A model generated the notes under the pieces. The model ran no database searches, was not told where the DNA came from, and worked only from the letters and a program-made list of their open reading frames with translations. A stretch of DNA of 64,000 bases, from assembly GCF_020782875.1 (NCBI RefSeq), contig NZ_JAJGBN010000002.1:1-64000 (forward strand). Reading direction: 5' to 3'. Shown here one piece after another: positions 53,023 to 62,324 of the stretch (its first letter is position 1; the number at the start of each line of letters is the position of its first letter). Made by a program: the position numbers and the translations under genes. This DNA comes from Allomuricauda sp. M10 (GTDB taxonomy: Bacteria; Bacteroidota; Bacteroidia; Flavobacteriales; Flavobacteriaceae).

Positions 53023-53138
53023 GAAGCTTTCCAAGCGCAAATCAACGTCATTCTGAATTTATTTCAGAATCTTATGATGGGAACCTGAAACAAGTTCAGG
53101 TTGACGAAATGAATTCTTTTTGGAAAGCTTCTTTTTTT
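53023..53138 (+). terminator. Terminator of the DUF4136 gene, loop enlarged by an inserted repeat
   Basis: GAAGCTTTCCAA (53023-53034) pairs perfectly with TTGGAAAGCTTC (53120-53131), and seven T follow. The stem stands 8 nt past the stop. Its loop is 85 nt instead of the usual 3-8 and contains the palindromic repeat at 53046-53106. Confidence 0.65.
53046..53106. repeat. Palindromic element, family 4
   Basis: A 61-bp element with ends CGTCA / TGACG and two inner hairpins, TTCTGAA/TTCAGAA and ACCTGAA/TTCAGGT. The piece CCTGAAAC..GTTCAGGTTGACG also appears at 49667-49690. Confidence 0.7.
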
Positions 53139-53240
53139 GCCTCAACTTTTCCCTAAAGGGAAACCGATAACGATTTCGTATCTTTATGTTTGTTTAAAAC
53201 TTGTGTGCATTTGGCAGGATCTTTAGGTCAAGACCGCCAA

Positions 53241-53360
53241 TTCGAGTGAAATTCCAAAGGAATTTTGTATCGAGAAATCAAAGATTCAGCGCAGCTAATC
53301 GGTTTTGAATCCTGAAATTCTGGTTCTCGATACGATTTTTAAAAAGAAAAATCACTCGAA
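53241..53360. repeat. Large nested palindrome, family 5
   Basis: Outer arms TTCGAGTGA / TCACTCGAA (53241-53249 / 53352-53360) enclose AAATTCC/GGAATTT and GTATCGAGAA/TTCTCGATAC (53267-53276 / 53324-53333). It fits a branched, cruciform-like fold. It stands in the 393-nt interval between the DUF4136 gene and the hydroxylase gene; the interval holds no gene. Confidence 0.75.
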
Positions 53361-53407
53361 CTGACAAATTTCAGCCCGAATGCATCCGTGACACATTAGA
53401 ATTATTT

Positions 53408-55159
53408 ATGACATACGAATCCAATCCCATTCTGGACAAACTTCCCAAGCACCTCAAACAGTTCATCAAACCGCAGAACTATGAAGACTATACGGCCATA
53501 GACCAAGCTGTTTGGCGCTATGTGATGCGTAAAAATGTGGATTATTTGAGCCAAGTGGCACACAGTTCCTATGTGGATGGGTTGAAGAAAACAGGCATTT
53601 CCATAGACCAGATCCCGAATATGTATGGCATGAACCGCATCCTGAAGGAAATTGGTTGGGCGGCCGTGGCCGTGGACGGATTTATCCCCCCTTCGGCTTT
53701 TATGGAATTCCAAGCGTACAATGTATTGGTGATCGCTTCGGATATCCGTCAACTGGAAAATATCGAGTATACTCCTGCCCCGGATATCATCCACGAAGGA
53801 GCCGGACACGCCCCCATCATTGCCAATCCCGAATATGCCGAATATTTAAGGCGCTTCGGGGAGATTGGCTGCAAGGCGATTTCCAGTGCCAAGGATTACG
53901 AACTGTACGATGCGGTGCGCCATCTTTCCATCATCAAAGAGGCCCATGGAACACCCCTAGAAGAAATTGAAAAAGCCGAAAAGCATATTGAATATCTGCA
54001 AGAAAATATGGGAGAACCAAGCGAAATGGCCCTTATCAGAAACCTACATTGGTGGACTGTGGAATACGGCTTGATAGGTACCTTGGAACATCCGAAAATC
54101 TATGGGGCAGGACTGCTTTCCTCCATTGGGGAGAGTGCTTGGTGCATGACGGACCAGGTGAAAAAAATTCCCTACTCCATTGAAGCGGCACATACCGAGT
54201 TTGACATTACCAAACCACAACCCCAATTGTTCGTAACACCTGATTTCGCTTTTTTAAGTCAGGTGTTGGAAGATTTTGCCAATACCATGGCCGTACGTAA
54301 AGGCGGACTTTTGGGTATCAAAAAATTGATTACTTCCCAAGCGTTGGGTACCATCGAGCTGAGCACAGGGCTCCAAATTTCAGGGGAGTTCCATAATGTA
54401 ATCGAGCATGATGGCAAACCTATCTATATACAGACCAAAGGTCCGACAGCCTTGGCGTATCGGGAAAAAGAACTCGTGGGACATAGCACCGCTTACCATG
54501 CAGAAGGTTTTGGGTCGCCCATTGGGAAATTGAAGGGCATCAACATTGCCATTGAGGATATGGGGCCCCGAGATTTGAAGGCTTATAAGATCTATGAAGG
54601 GGAGCAAATTTCCTTGGAGTTTGAAGGCGGCATCAAAGTGGAAGGAACTATCATCACCGGCACCCGTAATCTGATGGGTAAGATCATCCTTATCACTTTT
54701 AAGGATTGCACCGTAACTCATGGGGAGAGGGTTTTGTTCCAACCCGAATGGGGATTGTACGACATGGCCGTTGGCCAAAGTGTGGTTTCCGCCTACAACG
54801 GTCCGGCCGACCTCAATAGTTTTGACCTCATCACCCATCAGTTGACCGAGACCACTATCAAACCAAAGAAAAGTGCCAAAAGGTTGCAATTGGAGCAATA
54901 TTACCAGCAAGTGCGGGATTTTAGGGAAGGTACAAACACCACCATCTCGCGAAACAAGGTGTTCCAGGTCATCAAAAGTGAATTTCCAGAGGATTGGCTA
55001 TTGCCTGTGGAATTATACGAACTGGCCAAACAAGGTGATGATTACCAGTTTCAAAAAGAGCTATTGGACCATTTGGAAAACATCAAACGCAACAATCCGG
55101 AAGTGGGCCATTTGATTGATGACGGCATCAAATTGGCAGAGGCCAGCTTGGTAAGTTAA
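53408..55159 (+). CDS. Aromatic amino acid hydroxylase with long C-terminal extension, 583 aa
   Basis: Non-haem iron, pterin-dependent hydroxylase, most likely acting on phenylalanine. The iron ligands are visible: His129 and His134 in PDIIHEGAGHAP and Glu219 in HWWTVEYGLIG. FVTPDFAFLSQVLEDF ends the catalytic part near residue 300. Bacterial PhhA is about 260-300 aa. Here some 280 more residues follow, with beta-rich blocks (YIQTKGPTALAYREKELVGH; FEGGIKVEGTIITGTRNLMG) and a helical tail. No N-terminal ACT domain is present. The extension is known in Bacteroidota as far as I recall; its function is unclear. The 3' end overlaps the convergent peptidase gene by 4 nt. Confidence 0.9.
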   Translation: MTYESNPILDKLPKHLKQFIKPQNYEDYTAIDQAVWRYVMRKNVDYLSQVAHSSYVDGLKKTGISIDQIPNMYGMNRILKEIGWAAVAVDGFIPPSAFMEFQAYNVLVIASDIRQLENIEYTPAPDIIHEGAGHAPIIANPEYAEYLRRFGEIGCKAISSAKDYELYDAVRHLSIIKEAHGTPLEEIEKAEKHIEYLQENMGEPSEMALIRNLHWWTVEYGLIGTLEHPKIYGAGLLSSIGESAWCMTDQVKKIPYSIEAAHTEFDITKPQPQLFVTPDFAFLSQVLEDFANTMAVRKGGLLGIKKLITSQALGTIELSTGLQISGEFHNVIEHDGKPIYIQTKGPTALAYREKELVGHSTAYHAEGFGSPIGKLKGINIAIEDMGPRDLKAYKIYEGEQISLEFEGGIKVEGTIITGTRNLMGKIILITFKDCTVTHGERVLFQPEWGLYDMAVGQSVVSAYNGPADLNSFDLITHQLTETTIKPKKSAKRLQLEQYYQQVRDFREGTNTTISRNKVFQVIKSEFPEDWLLPVELYELAKQGDDYQFQKELLDHLENIKRNNPEVGHLIDDGIKLAEASLVS

Positions 55160-56838
55160 AATCCTAATTTTTTAATATTGGATTCGGTTTCCTTCAGTTG
55201 GGGTACCATTGCCTTTTTGATGGGATAGAAAGCCAATTTCAAGGTTTTTCCATTACGTTTTACTCCGAGTTCCACCTCGTGGTCAATACTACCTTGCCAA
55301 ATGCTGCGGGAAAACACCTCATCCCCTTCACGCAAACCCGCTTTCCAGGCGGCACTGCCTTCCACAACACTTTGGATTCCTTTTCGGTCTTCGGTGAATG
55401 TAAAGCCCAGCTCGTAGATGTCGTTCATGGGGTCATACTCCAATCCCAACTCATCAAACAATGCGTAAAGGTCCACCTTAAAGCCTTCTTCAATATGTGT
55501 CTGAAAAAAGGCTTCAAAATCATCACCCAAAAATTCCTGCATCACTTTAATGAAATAGGCATGGGTCAATTTTTGATCCTTTGCCTTGACATCGTTATAA
55601 ATTTGATGCATCACATCATCCAAACTTTGTTTTCCCTCGGAGGTTTCACGGATTTTCTGGTCCAAATAGAAGGCAAACACCGCCCCTCGCCAATAGGGTA
55701 GTTTGGAATAATCCCGATTTCCCCAAAAATTATCATAGTTGATTTCCGCATTGGGGGCTTCTGCTACTGGCGAAGCATATAGATCGCGGATGGTGCGATT
55801 GATCTCATGGATATAAAAAGCTCCTGACAGACCATTGATTTTGTTTGCAGCGATATTCTTGAAAGTATAGTATTCTGTAAACCCTTCGCTGAACCAATAC
55901 TGTTCCTCTTCGTTCGAATTTTTGATCGTATGCCCGATCCAGTTATGCATCAGCTCATGGTTGAACAGGTACACCAACTGTTCAATATCCGTAAAATCGT
56001 TGTTGGAAATGGAGGTGGCAAAGGAATTGGTGAGCCCTGTCCCTTGAAAACTGCTTCCTGTTTCCTGCGGAAAAGGCTGCATGGTCACCGTGAAATATTC
56101 CTGTGAATGGTCGTTCCAGAAATTACGTTGGCAGGTCAAGGTCTGCTCCAAAACTTGAAAGACATCCTCTTTTTGGAACGGAATCCATTCCCCTCGCGTG
56201 GCCAAACTGATTTGATTGCCCTGGATTTCGCCCGAAAGCACTTTAAAATCACCTCCCACAAAAATGGCACTTCCAAAAAGTTCCTTGTCCATTTGTTTCA
56301 ACAGTTGTTTCCTTTCCTGACTCCCAAAGCTATTGTGGATGGTATAGTTCTCTGGGAAACCGGTCCAGTCCAAGGAAATATCCAACTGATCTTTGGCATT
56401 TTCAGGAACCATGAACATATTGTGTGAAAATGCATGGAAATAAGCATTGCTTATAATAGGTCGATAGATCCTGCCCGTTGACAAGTCACCATCAAAGTCC
56501 TGCTTGAGAAAATACTCAAACTCCAACTGTTTGGTGTCCTTGGGATACATCAAAACAATATGACTGCTATCGGCATCTTTTTCCACCACCCCTTCCACAT
56601 TCAACAAACGCATCTCGCCTAAGGTGTTGAACAGTTTTTCCTGACCCCACGCCTCATTGGGAAACGACAAGGTGGTCACCCCACTGGTATCCGCGGGAAT
56701 ACTCATGTGTATTTTCAGTTGGGAAACACTATCCACCTTAACCGGGGTTATGGTGTAGCAGATATCGGCTTTGGGTTTTTTATTACAGGAAAAGAGAAAA
56801 GTGGCTAAAAGGCCGGTCAGTAGAGCTCTTTTAAACAT
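55156..56838 (-). CDS. M61-type (glycyl aminopeptidase-like) metallopeptidase lipoprotein with PDZ, 560 aa
   Basis: Lipoprotein signal MFKRALLTGLLATFLFSC gives Cys18. The zinc site is FNHELMHNWIGH (His294, Glu295, His298) with the third ligand Glu318 in WFSEGFTEYY, the gluzincin order of families M1 and M61. A PDZ-like domain near residues 455-545 (GIQSVVEGSAAWKAGLREGD) points to M61. It acts outside the inner membrane. Single gene, convergent with the hydroxylase gene. Confidence 0.85.
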   Translation of the reverse strand: MFKRALLTGLLATFLFSCNKKPKADICYTITPVKVDSVSQLKIHMSIPADTSGVTTLSFPNEAWGQEKLFNTLGEMRLLNVEGVVEKDADSSHIVLMYPKDTKQLEFEYFLKQDFDGDLSTGRIYRPIISNAYFHAFSHNMFMVPENAKDQLDISLDWTGFPENYTIHNSFGSQERKQLLKQMDKELFGSAIFVGGDFKVLSGEIQGNQISLATRGEWIPFQKEDVFQVLEQTLTCQRNFWNDHSQEYFTVTMQPFPQETGSSFQGTGLTNSFATSISNNDFTDIEQLVYLFNHELMHNWIGHTIKNSNEEEQYWFSEGFTEYYTFKNIAANKINGLSGAFYIHEINRTIRDLYASPVAEAPNAEINYDNFWGNRDYSKLPYWRGAVFAFYLDQKIRETSEGKQSLDDVMHQIYNDVKAKDQKLTHAYFIKVMQEFLGDDFEAFFQTHIEEGFKVDLYALFDELGLEYDPMNDIYELGFTFTEDRKGIQSVVEGSAAWKAGLREGDEVFSRSIWQGSIDHEVELGVKRNGKTLKLAFYPIKKAMVPQLKETESNIKKLGF

Positions 56839-56893
56839 GGATTAGATTGATTGATGAACTATAAAGACGCAAAAAAATGGAAAATGTGACAGC

Positions 56894-57508
56894 TTAATCC
56901 AAAATTTGACCCAAATCTTGCATATTCTGTACTGGAGTGTCTTCAAAAACCAGGGTCCAACCCATGGAATGGGTGAGCACCAAAATACGGGAAAGCTCGC
57001 TGACCAAGCGGTTTTCGGCATTGGAACGCAGGGTAGAAGCATCAATTTTTTTCATCAAGGAGGCATTCACATTGCGTTTGATCAAATTGTAATCTTCCGC
57101 CTTGAAAGGATTGAGGTAATCGGCAGTGACATCGTAATATTCAAAATCGGGGTTCATCTTGATCTCAGGTTCCGGAATGTTGGTGATCTTAACGGTCTTG
57201 TTCTCCTCATCCAGATCATAAGTGACCTGGGAAAGATCATAGACTACCATTACCTCGGCATTCACCACCACCAACGCTTTTTTCTGGGCGGTGACCAAAG
57301 GACCAAAGAGTTCGCGCGAATCTTTATAATTGTAGACTTCCGCAAAATGACCTTCCGTGACGATCAGCTTGGAAACGTTTTTGAGTTCTTGCTGAATCAA
57401 CATGGAATTCTCCTGCAGAATGGTCTTTTTTTCCTTATCGTCGGTACATGATCTATAAATCAGAACCAAGGCAAGGGCAATAACAGCACCAATGAGTATT
57501 TTCTTCAT
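56894..57508 (-). CDS. DUF4230-family protein, 204 aa
   Basis: A short N-terminal membrane helix (ILIGAVIALALVLIY) and a periplasmic body typical of DUF4230: ELKNVSKLIVTEGHFAEVYN, KKALVVVNAEVMVVYDLSQV and VKITNIPEPEIKMNPDFEYY. The C-terminal helix is amphipathic (ASTLRSNAENRLVSELSRIL). Function unknown. The start codon follows directly on the stop of the GSCFA gene, so the two are coupled. Confidence 0.88.
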   Translation of the reverse strand: MKKILIGAVIALALVLIYRSCTDDKEKKTILQENSMLIQQELKNVSKLIVTEGHFAEVYNYKDSRELFGPLVTAQKKALVVVNAEVMVVYDLSQVTYDLDEENKTVKITNIPEPEIKMNPDFEYYDVTADYLNPFKAEDYNLIKRNVNASLMKKIDASTLRSNAENRLVSELSRILVLTHSMGWTLVFEDTPVQNMQDLGQILD

Positions 57509-58468
57509 TTATTCGAATTTCATGAAAGGATACCTTTCTTGAAGATACGTAATTTTTGCCCGGAGCGATGTTTTGAACTTCTGGTGCGCCTCCGATCCTG
57601 GGTTAAAGGGACGGTGCTGCAACCCTTTTCGAACGCTTTCCACTTCATCCATAATAGGGTATTCTTCGGAAGAAATCCAGACCGTTTTGAACTTTTCCCA
57701 GATGTAATCCACCGCCAACGCATTGGGATGCACCATATCCTCAGCATAAAAACGATAATCACGAAGTTCGTCCATCATGATCTCGTAAGCCGGAAAGTAG
57801 GACACATCTCTCGACTGCGCTCGAGATGATACGATTTGATGCAATGCCGCAATCAGATGTGACTTACTCCGTTGGTTTTCCACAAAACCATCCTTCAGGT
57901 GCCGAACAGGGGAAATCGTAAAAATGAGGTTTGCCTTGGGATTTGCCTTGCCAATCAAACTCACCAGATTTTCCAAACTGGACTGGATGGCATCCACCGA
58001 AAGCAATTTTTTAGTGAATTCTTTTTGGGGCACCTTGTGACAATTGGCCACTATTTTTTGGGAAGCCATATGTTCGTATACCCATGCCGTACCCAGAGTG
58101 ATGATGATGTGTGAAGCACTTTCCACCCATTGCCTGGTTAGTCGCAACCTTTGGTTGACCAGTTCCAACAAAGTTTTTTGGTCATCGGAACGCACCTCGG
58201 AATGCGCATCGAAACAACGCCAGATGCCTTCTTGGCAAAACACTTCTTCTGGATGATAAAAAATACCTTCCAAAGCACGTTTTACCAAATTTTCCAAAGC
58301 CAAAGGCTGGAACAACACCCCGAAAGGATTTTGGTATTGGGGAAACTGATAGTATTCCAGCTTTTCCCCCATGTTTTCCACAAAACAAGAACCCAACAAC
58401 AGCACTTTTCCCTGATAATCGATGGGATGATCTACTGGCTGTAAGGGTACTTTGGTCTGTAGTTCCAT
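57509..58468 (-). CDS. GSCFA-domain (SGNH-like hydrolase) protein, 319 aa
   Basis: The family name motif is GSCFVENMGEKLEYYQF (Gly26-Ser27-Cys28-Phe29), followed by NPFGVLFQPLALEN, TLGTAWVYE, FTISPVRHLKDG, and YEIMMDELRDYRFYAEDMVH with the C-terminal His of the SGNH-like triad. The fold is an esterase type with unknown substrate. A short piece, SSRAQSRDV (residues 213-221), is encoded by the core of a dispersed palindromic repeat. It falls in a surface-type loop before YFPAYEIM, and the frame stays open. Confidence 0.88.
   Translation of the reverse strand: MELQTKVPLQPVDHPIDYQGKVLLLGSCFVENMGEKLEYYQFPQYQNPFGVLFQPLALENLVKRALEGIFYHPEEVFCQEGIWRCFDAHSEVRSDDQKTLLELVNQRLRLTRQWVESASHIIITLGTAWVYEHMASQKIVANCHKVPQKEFTKKLLSVDAIQSSLENLVSLIGKANPKANLIFTISPVRHLKDGFVENQRSKSHLIAALHQIVSSRAQSRDVSYFPAYEIMMDELRDYRFYAEDMVHPNALAVDYIWEKFKTVWISSEEYPIMDEVESVRKGLQHRPFNPGSEAHQKFKTSLRAKITYLQERYPFMKFE
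57806..57832 (-). repeat. Palindromic repeat core in frame inside the GSCFA gene
   Basis: The DNA ATCTCTCGACTGCGCTCGAG shares its core TCTCGACTGCGCTCGA with the family 3 element at 49861-49924. It encodes SSRAQSRDV without breaking the frame. Confidence 0.65.
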
Positions 58469-58481
58469 GTTTTAAAAATAG

Positions 58482-58562
58482 GTCATTCGAGCTTAATCGA
58501 GAACCACAAACTCAATTATCTATGGCATCTCAGGAGATCCTTCGACTCCGCTCAGGATGACA
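58482..58562. repeat. Degenerate palindromic element before the GSCFA gene
   Basis: Begins GTCATTCGAGCTTAATCGAG and ends CCTTCGACTCCGCTCAGGAT followed by GACA. It fills most of the 127 nt between alaS and the GSCFA gene. Ends are of the GTCA / TGACA kind. Confidence 0.6.
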
Positions 58563-58595
58563 TCCGGATGTTAAATCACTGATTTGAAACACCTA

Positions 58596-61244
58596 TTATT
58601 TAAGATAATCCTTCACTTTATCCAAAGCTTCTGGAATACCGTCAGGGTTTTTACCCCCAGCGGTTGCAAAGAAAGGTTGGCCTCCACCACCGCCCTGGAT
58701 GTATTTGCCCAATTCGCGGACAATGGTACCAGCGTTCAGGTTTTTGGAAGCTACCAATTCTTTGGAAATATAACAGCTCAACAAGGCCTTACCCTCACTT
58801 TCGGAAGCAAGCATTAGGAAAAGGTTATCCACTTGTCCGCCTATCTCAAAAGACAAATCCTTAATGCCGGCGGCATCCAAATCCACTTTTTTTGAAAGGA
58901 ACTGGATTCCGTTGATTTCTTTCAATTCAGCGATCAGGTCATTTTTCAACCCTTTGGCCTTGTCCTTCAACAATTGCTCCACTTGCTTTTTAAGGGCAGT
59001 ATTCTCTTCTTGCAAACTCGCCACAGCCTTAACAGGGTCTGGGGTATTGTGCAACAAATCTTTGATCTCGAACAACATGCGATTGTTCGTAAAGTAAAAT
59101 TCTTTAACAGCATCGGAAGTGATGGCCTCGATCCTTCGGATACCAGCCGCCACGGCACCTTCGGACACAATTTTGAAATGCCAGATATCACCTGTGTTCT
59201 TCACATGGGTACCCCCGCAAAGTTCAATGGATTGTCCAAAACGGATGGTACGCACGGTATCGCCATATTTTTCGCCAAAAAGGGCCATGGCCCCATCTTC
59301 CATCGCTTGTTTGATGGGCACATTACGGTGTTCCTCCAATGCCAAGTGCCCATCGATTCTGGCATTGACGAAGTTTTCCACTTTTCGCAACTCCTCAACG
59401 GATAGCTTGGCAAAGTGCGAAAAATCGAAACGCAAGTATTTGGAATGTACTGCGGATCCCTTTTGCTCCACGTGGGTTCCCAAAATATCACGAAGTGCCT
59501 GGTGCAACAAATGGGTGGCCGTGTGGTTGCAGGCCGTTCTCCAACGTTGCTTATGATCCACTACCGCTTTGAAAGTCTCGTTTACATTATCTGGAAGTGA
59601 TTCCGCAAAATGGACAATCTCGTTGTTTTCCCTTTTGGTGTCCACAATATAGGTGACATCACCGTTCGGGGCTTCCAAATAGCCTTTGTCACCCACTTGG
59701 CCTCCGCCTTCTGCATAAAAAGGAGTAAAATCAAGAACTAAATGATATTGCTTCCCATCCTTTTTACTGTCTACCTCTCTATATTTTACGATTCTTGCTT
59801 CTAGCTCCAAATTATCATAACCCCTAAATTCACTACCAGTTTGCCTTAAGATTATCCAATCTCCCTTTGAAACTTCGGATGCAGCTCTAGAACGATTTTT
59901 CTGCTGCTCCATAAGCTCATCAAATCCATCAACATTTACCTTAAGTCCTTGTTCTTCAGCTATAAGTTGAGTTAAATCCAATGGAAAACCACAAGTATCG
60001 TATAAATAAAATGCCATTCCTCCACTAACCATATCCTCATGGCCATTACCAATTACATCAGGACTATCCTTCATCAATTTTATAGTCTCTATTTGAGCTT
60101 GTAATTGATTTATCCCGAATTCAATAGTTTTCAAAAAGGAACTCTCTTCTTCCTTGATCACATTTTCTATCAATTGTTTTTGATTCTTCAACTCTGGGAA
60201 AGCGGTTCCCATTTGTTCACCCAACACCTTCACCAATCGATGGATAAACGGTTGATTGGTATCCAAAAACGTAAAACCATATCGGATGGCACGTCTCAAA
60301 ATCCTTCGGATGACGTAACCAGCTCCTGTGTTGCTCGGCAATTGTCCGTCAGCAATGGAAAAGGAAACCGCGCGGACGTGATCGGCAATCACACGAATGG
60401 CAATATCCGTTTTTTCATCCTCACCATATTTACGACCTGTAATGACCTCGATTTCATGAATCAAGGGGGTGAACACATCGGTATCGTAATTGGATTGTAC
60501 CCCTTGCAATACCATGCAGAGTCGTTCAAAACCCATTCCGGTATCAATATGCTTTTCAGGGAGAGGTTCCAGACTTCCGTTGGCCTTACGGTTGAACTGC
60601 ATGAATACCAGGTTCCAGATTTCCACCACTTGCGGATGGTCCTGGTTCACCAAAGAGGCTCCCGGAATTTTTGCTTTTTCGGCCTTGGAACGAATGTCCA
60701 CATGGATTTCGGAACAAGGTCCGCAAGGTCCTTGATCGCCCATTTCCCAGAAATTGTCCTTTTTGTTCCCTTTGATGATACGGTCTTCGGGCACAATGGC
60801 CTTCCAAAGATCATAGGCTTCCTGGTCCAACGGCAGACCATCGTCCTCGCTTCCCTCAAAAACGGAAACATATAGGCTTTCCTTATCTATTTTGTACACC
60901 TCGGTGAGCAATTCCCATGCCCACTGAATGGCTTCTTTTTTAAAATAATCCCCAATACTCCAGTTGCCCAACATCTCGAACATGGTGTGGTGGTAGGTAT
61001 CCTTCCCCACTTCTTCCAAATCGTTGTGCTTTCCGCTTACACGTAGACACTTTTGAGTATCGGCCAAACGTTTGTGCTTGGCAACGGAATTCCCCAAGAA
61101 ATATTCCTTGAACTGGTTCATACCTGCGTTGGTGAACATCAAGGTGGGATCGTCCTTCATGACCATTGGGGCGGATGGAACGATCTTGTGGTTCTTCACT
61201 TTGAAAAAGTTTAAAAACTGGGCTCTAACTTCTTGGGATATCAT
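58596..61244 (-). CDS. alaS: Alanyl-tRNA synthetase
   Basis: Charges tRNA-Ala and edits mischarged Ser/Gly. The class II core begins [20 protein letters not shown] and includes [15 protein letters not shown]. The editing site HxxxH is in [13 protein letters not shown], and [12 protein letters not shown] supplies the zinc Cys and His. The C-Ala domain ends with [15 protein letters not shown]. Length 882 aa is normal. A segment at about 59700-60130 (residues 372-515) is much more AT-rich than the rest of the gene (30% G+C at 59761-59820 against 55% at 59281-59340), although the protein sequence stays normal; this looks like a recombined patch. Confidence 0.97.
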   Translation of the reverse strand: MISQEVRAQFLNFFKVKNHKIVPSAPMVMKDDPTLMFTNAGMNQFKEYFLGNSVAKHKRLADTQKCLRVSGKHNDLEEVGKDTYHHTMFEMLGNWSIGDYFKKEAIQWAWELLTEVYKIDKESLYVSVFEGSEDDGLPLDQEAYDLWKAIVPEDRIIKGNKKDNFWEMGDQGPCGPCSEIHVDIRSKAEKAKIPGASLVNQDHPQVVEIWNLVFMQFNRKANGSLEPLPEKHIDTGMGFERLCMVLQGVQSNYDTDVFTPLIHEIEVITGRKYGEDEKTDIAIRVIADHVRAVSFSIADGQLPSNTGAGYVIRRILRRAIRYGFTFLDTNQPFIHRLVKVLGEQMGTAFPELKNQKQLIENVIKEEESSFLKTIEFGINQLQAQIETIKLMKDSPDVIGNGHEDMVSGGMAFYLYDTCGFPLDLTQLIAEEQGLKVNVDGFDELMEQQKNRSRAASEVSKGDWIILRQTGSEFRGYDNLELEARIVKYREVDSKKDGKQYHLVLDFTPFYAEGGGQVGDKGYLEAPNGDVTYIVDTKRENNEIVHFAESLPDNVNETFKAVVDHKQRWRTACNHTATHLLHQALRDILGTHVEQKGSAVHSKYLRFDFSHFAKLSVEELRKVENFVNARIDGHLALEEHRNVPIKQAMEDGAMALFGEKYGDTVRTIRFGQSIELCGGTHVKNTGDIWHFKIVSEGAVAAGIRRIEAITSDAVKEFYFTNNRMLFEIKDLLHNTPDPVKAVASLQEENTALKKQVEQLLKDKAKGLKNDLIAELKEINGIQFLSKKVDLDAAGIKDLSFEIGGQVDNLFLMLASESEGKALLSCYISKELVASKNLNAGTIVRELGKYIQGGGGGQPFFATAGGKNPDGIPEALDKVKDYLK

Positions 61245-61293
61245 TGAATTCCTAGGGTTTTCTTAAATTTAACACTTAAAGCAAAACAATTTT

Positions 61294-61301
61294 TATATTT
61301 G
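61294..61301 (+). promoter_or_regulatory. -7 element TATATTTG of the M23 / MerR / LemA / TPM cluster
   Basis: TATATTTG matches TAnnTTTG and lies 45 nt before the M23 gene ATG, in the space divergent from alaS. A TTG at the -33 position is missing. Confidence 0.5.
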
Positions 61302-61346
61302 TCTGTTTTGATAAAAGAGTGAGCAAAAATAGGATAAAATCCATAC

Positions 61347-62324
61347 ATGTCTAAAGTTAAGTACTATTACGACCCGGACACCCTTTCCTATCGAAAGATC
61401 GAACCGAAGAAATCCAAAAGGTACAGGAATGTCCTGCTATTTATATTGGGTTCTGCCTTGTTCGGACTTCTCGGTCTTGTTATCCTTTTGAACACCCGTT
61501 GGGTGAACACACCAAAGGAACTTTCTTTGGAGCGCGAGGTAAGGAATTACGAGTTACAGTTCGATATTTTGAGCAAGAAGATGCAACAAATGGAGCAGGT
61601 TTTGGCCAATATCGAAGATCGCGACAACAATATTTACCGATTGTATTTTGAAGCCAATCCCATTCCCGAAGAACAACGCAAGGCCGGATTTGGGGGAATC
61701 AACCGATACAAATCCCTTGAAGGTTTCAACAATTCCGAAATCATTATTGATGCCACCAAACGGTTGGATATCATCCAAAAACAAATGGTGATACAGTCCA
61801 AATCATTGGACGAAATCGCCAAACTTGCCGAGGAAAAGGAAAAATTGTTGGCGGCCATTCCTGCTATTCAACCTATTAATAATGAAGAGCTTACAAGAAT
61901 GGCATCTGGTTATGGTTGGCGTTCCGATCCCTTTACCAAAGCGCGTAAAATGCACTGGGGAATGGACTTTACCGCACCAAGGGGTACGCCGATTTATGCT
62001 TCTGGTGATGGAAAGATTACCCGTGCCGATAACAAATCTTCGGGTTATGGAAAACACATCCGAATAGATCATGGGTACGGATATATTTCCTTGTATGGCC
62101 ACTTGAGCAAGTACAACGTGACCGAAGGCCAAAAAGTGAAACGTGGCGACCTTATTGGGTTTGTGGGCAGTACCGGCCGTTCCGAAGCCCCCCACTTGCA
62201 CTACGAGATCTTTAAGGACGGGGAACGCATCAACCCCATTAACTTCTACTACGGAAGTTTAACTGCCGAAGAGTTTGAGAACATGCTCAAACATGCCAAT
62301 CAAGAGAACCAATCCTTGGATTAA
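61347..62324 (+). CDS. M23-family peptidase, membrane-anchored, 325 aa
   Basis: Cytoplasmic Lys/Arg-rich start, one membrane helix (VLLFILGSALFGLLGLVILL), a coiled-coil segment (NYELQFDILSKKMQQMEQVL) and a C-terminal LytM/M23 domain. Zinc ligands are in HWGMDFTAPRGTPIYA (His, Asp) and HLHYEIF (His). These enzymes cut peptide bonds in peptidoglycan cross-links, often for cell elongation or division. Its stop overlaps the ATG of the MerR gene (TAATG), so they are coupled. Confidence 0.93.
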   Translation: MSKVKYYYDPDTLSYRKIEPKKSKRYRNVLLFILGSALFGLLGLVILLNTRWVNTPKELSLEREVRNYELQFDILSKKMQQMEQVLANIEDRDNNIYRLYFEANPIPEEQRKAGFGGINRYKSLEGFNNSEIIIDATKRLDIIQKQMVIQSKSLDEIAKLAEEKEKLLAAIPAIQPINNEELTRMASGYGWRSDPFTKARKMHWGMDFTAPRGTPIYASGDGKITRADNKSSGYGKHIRIDHGYGYISLYGHLSKYNVTEGQKVKRGDLIGFVGSTGRSEAPHLHYEIFKDGERINPINFYYGSLTAEEFENMLKHANQENQSLD

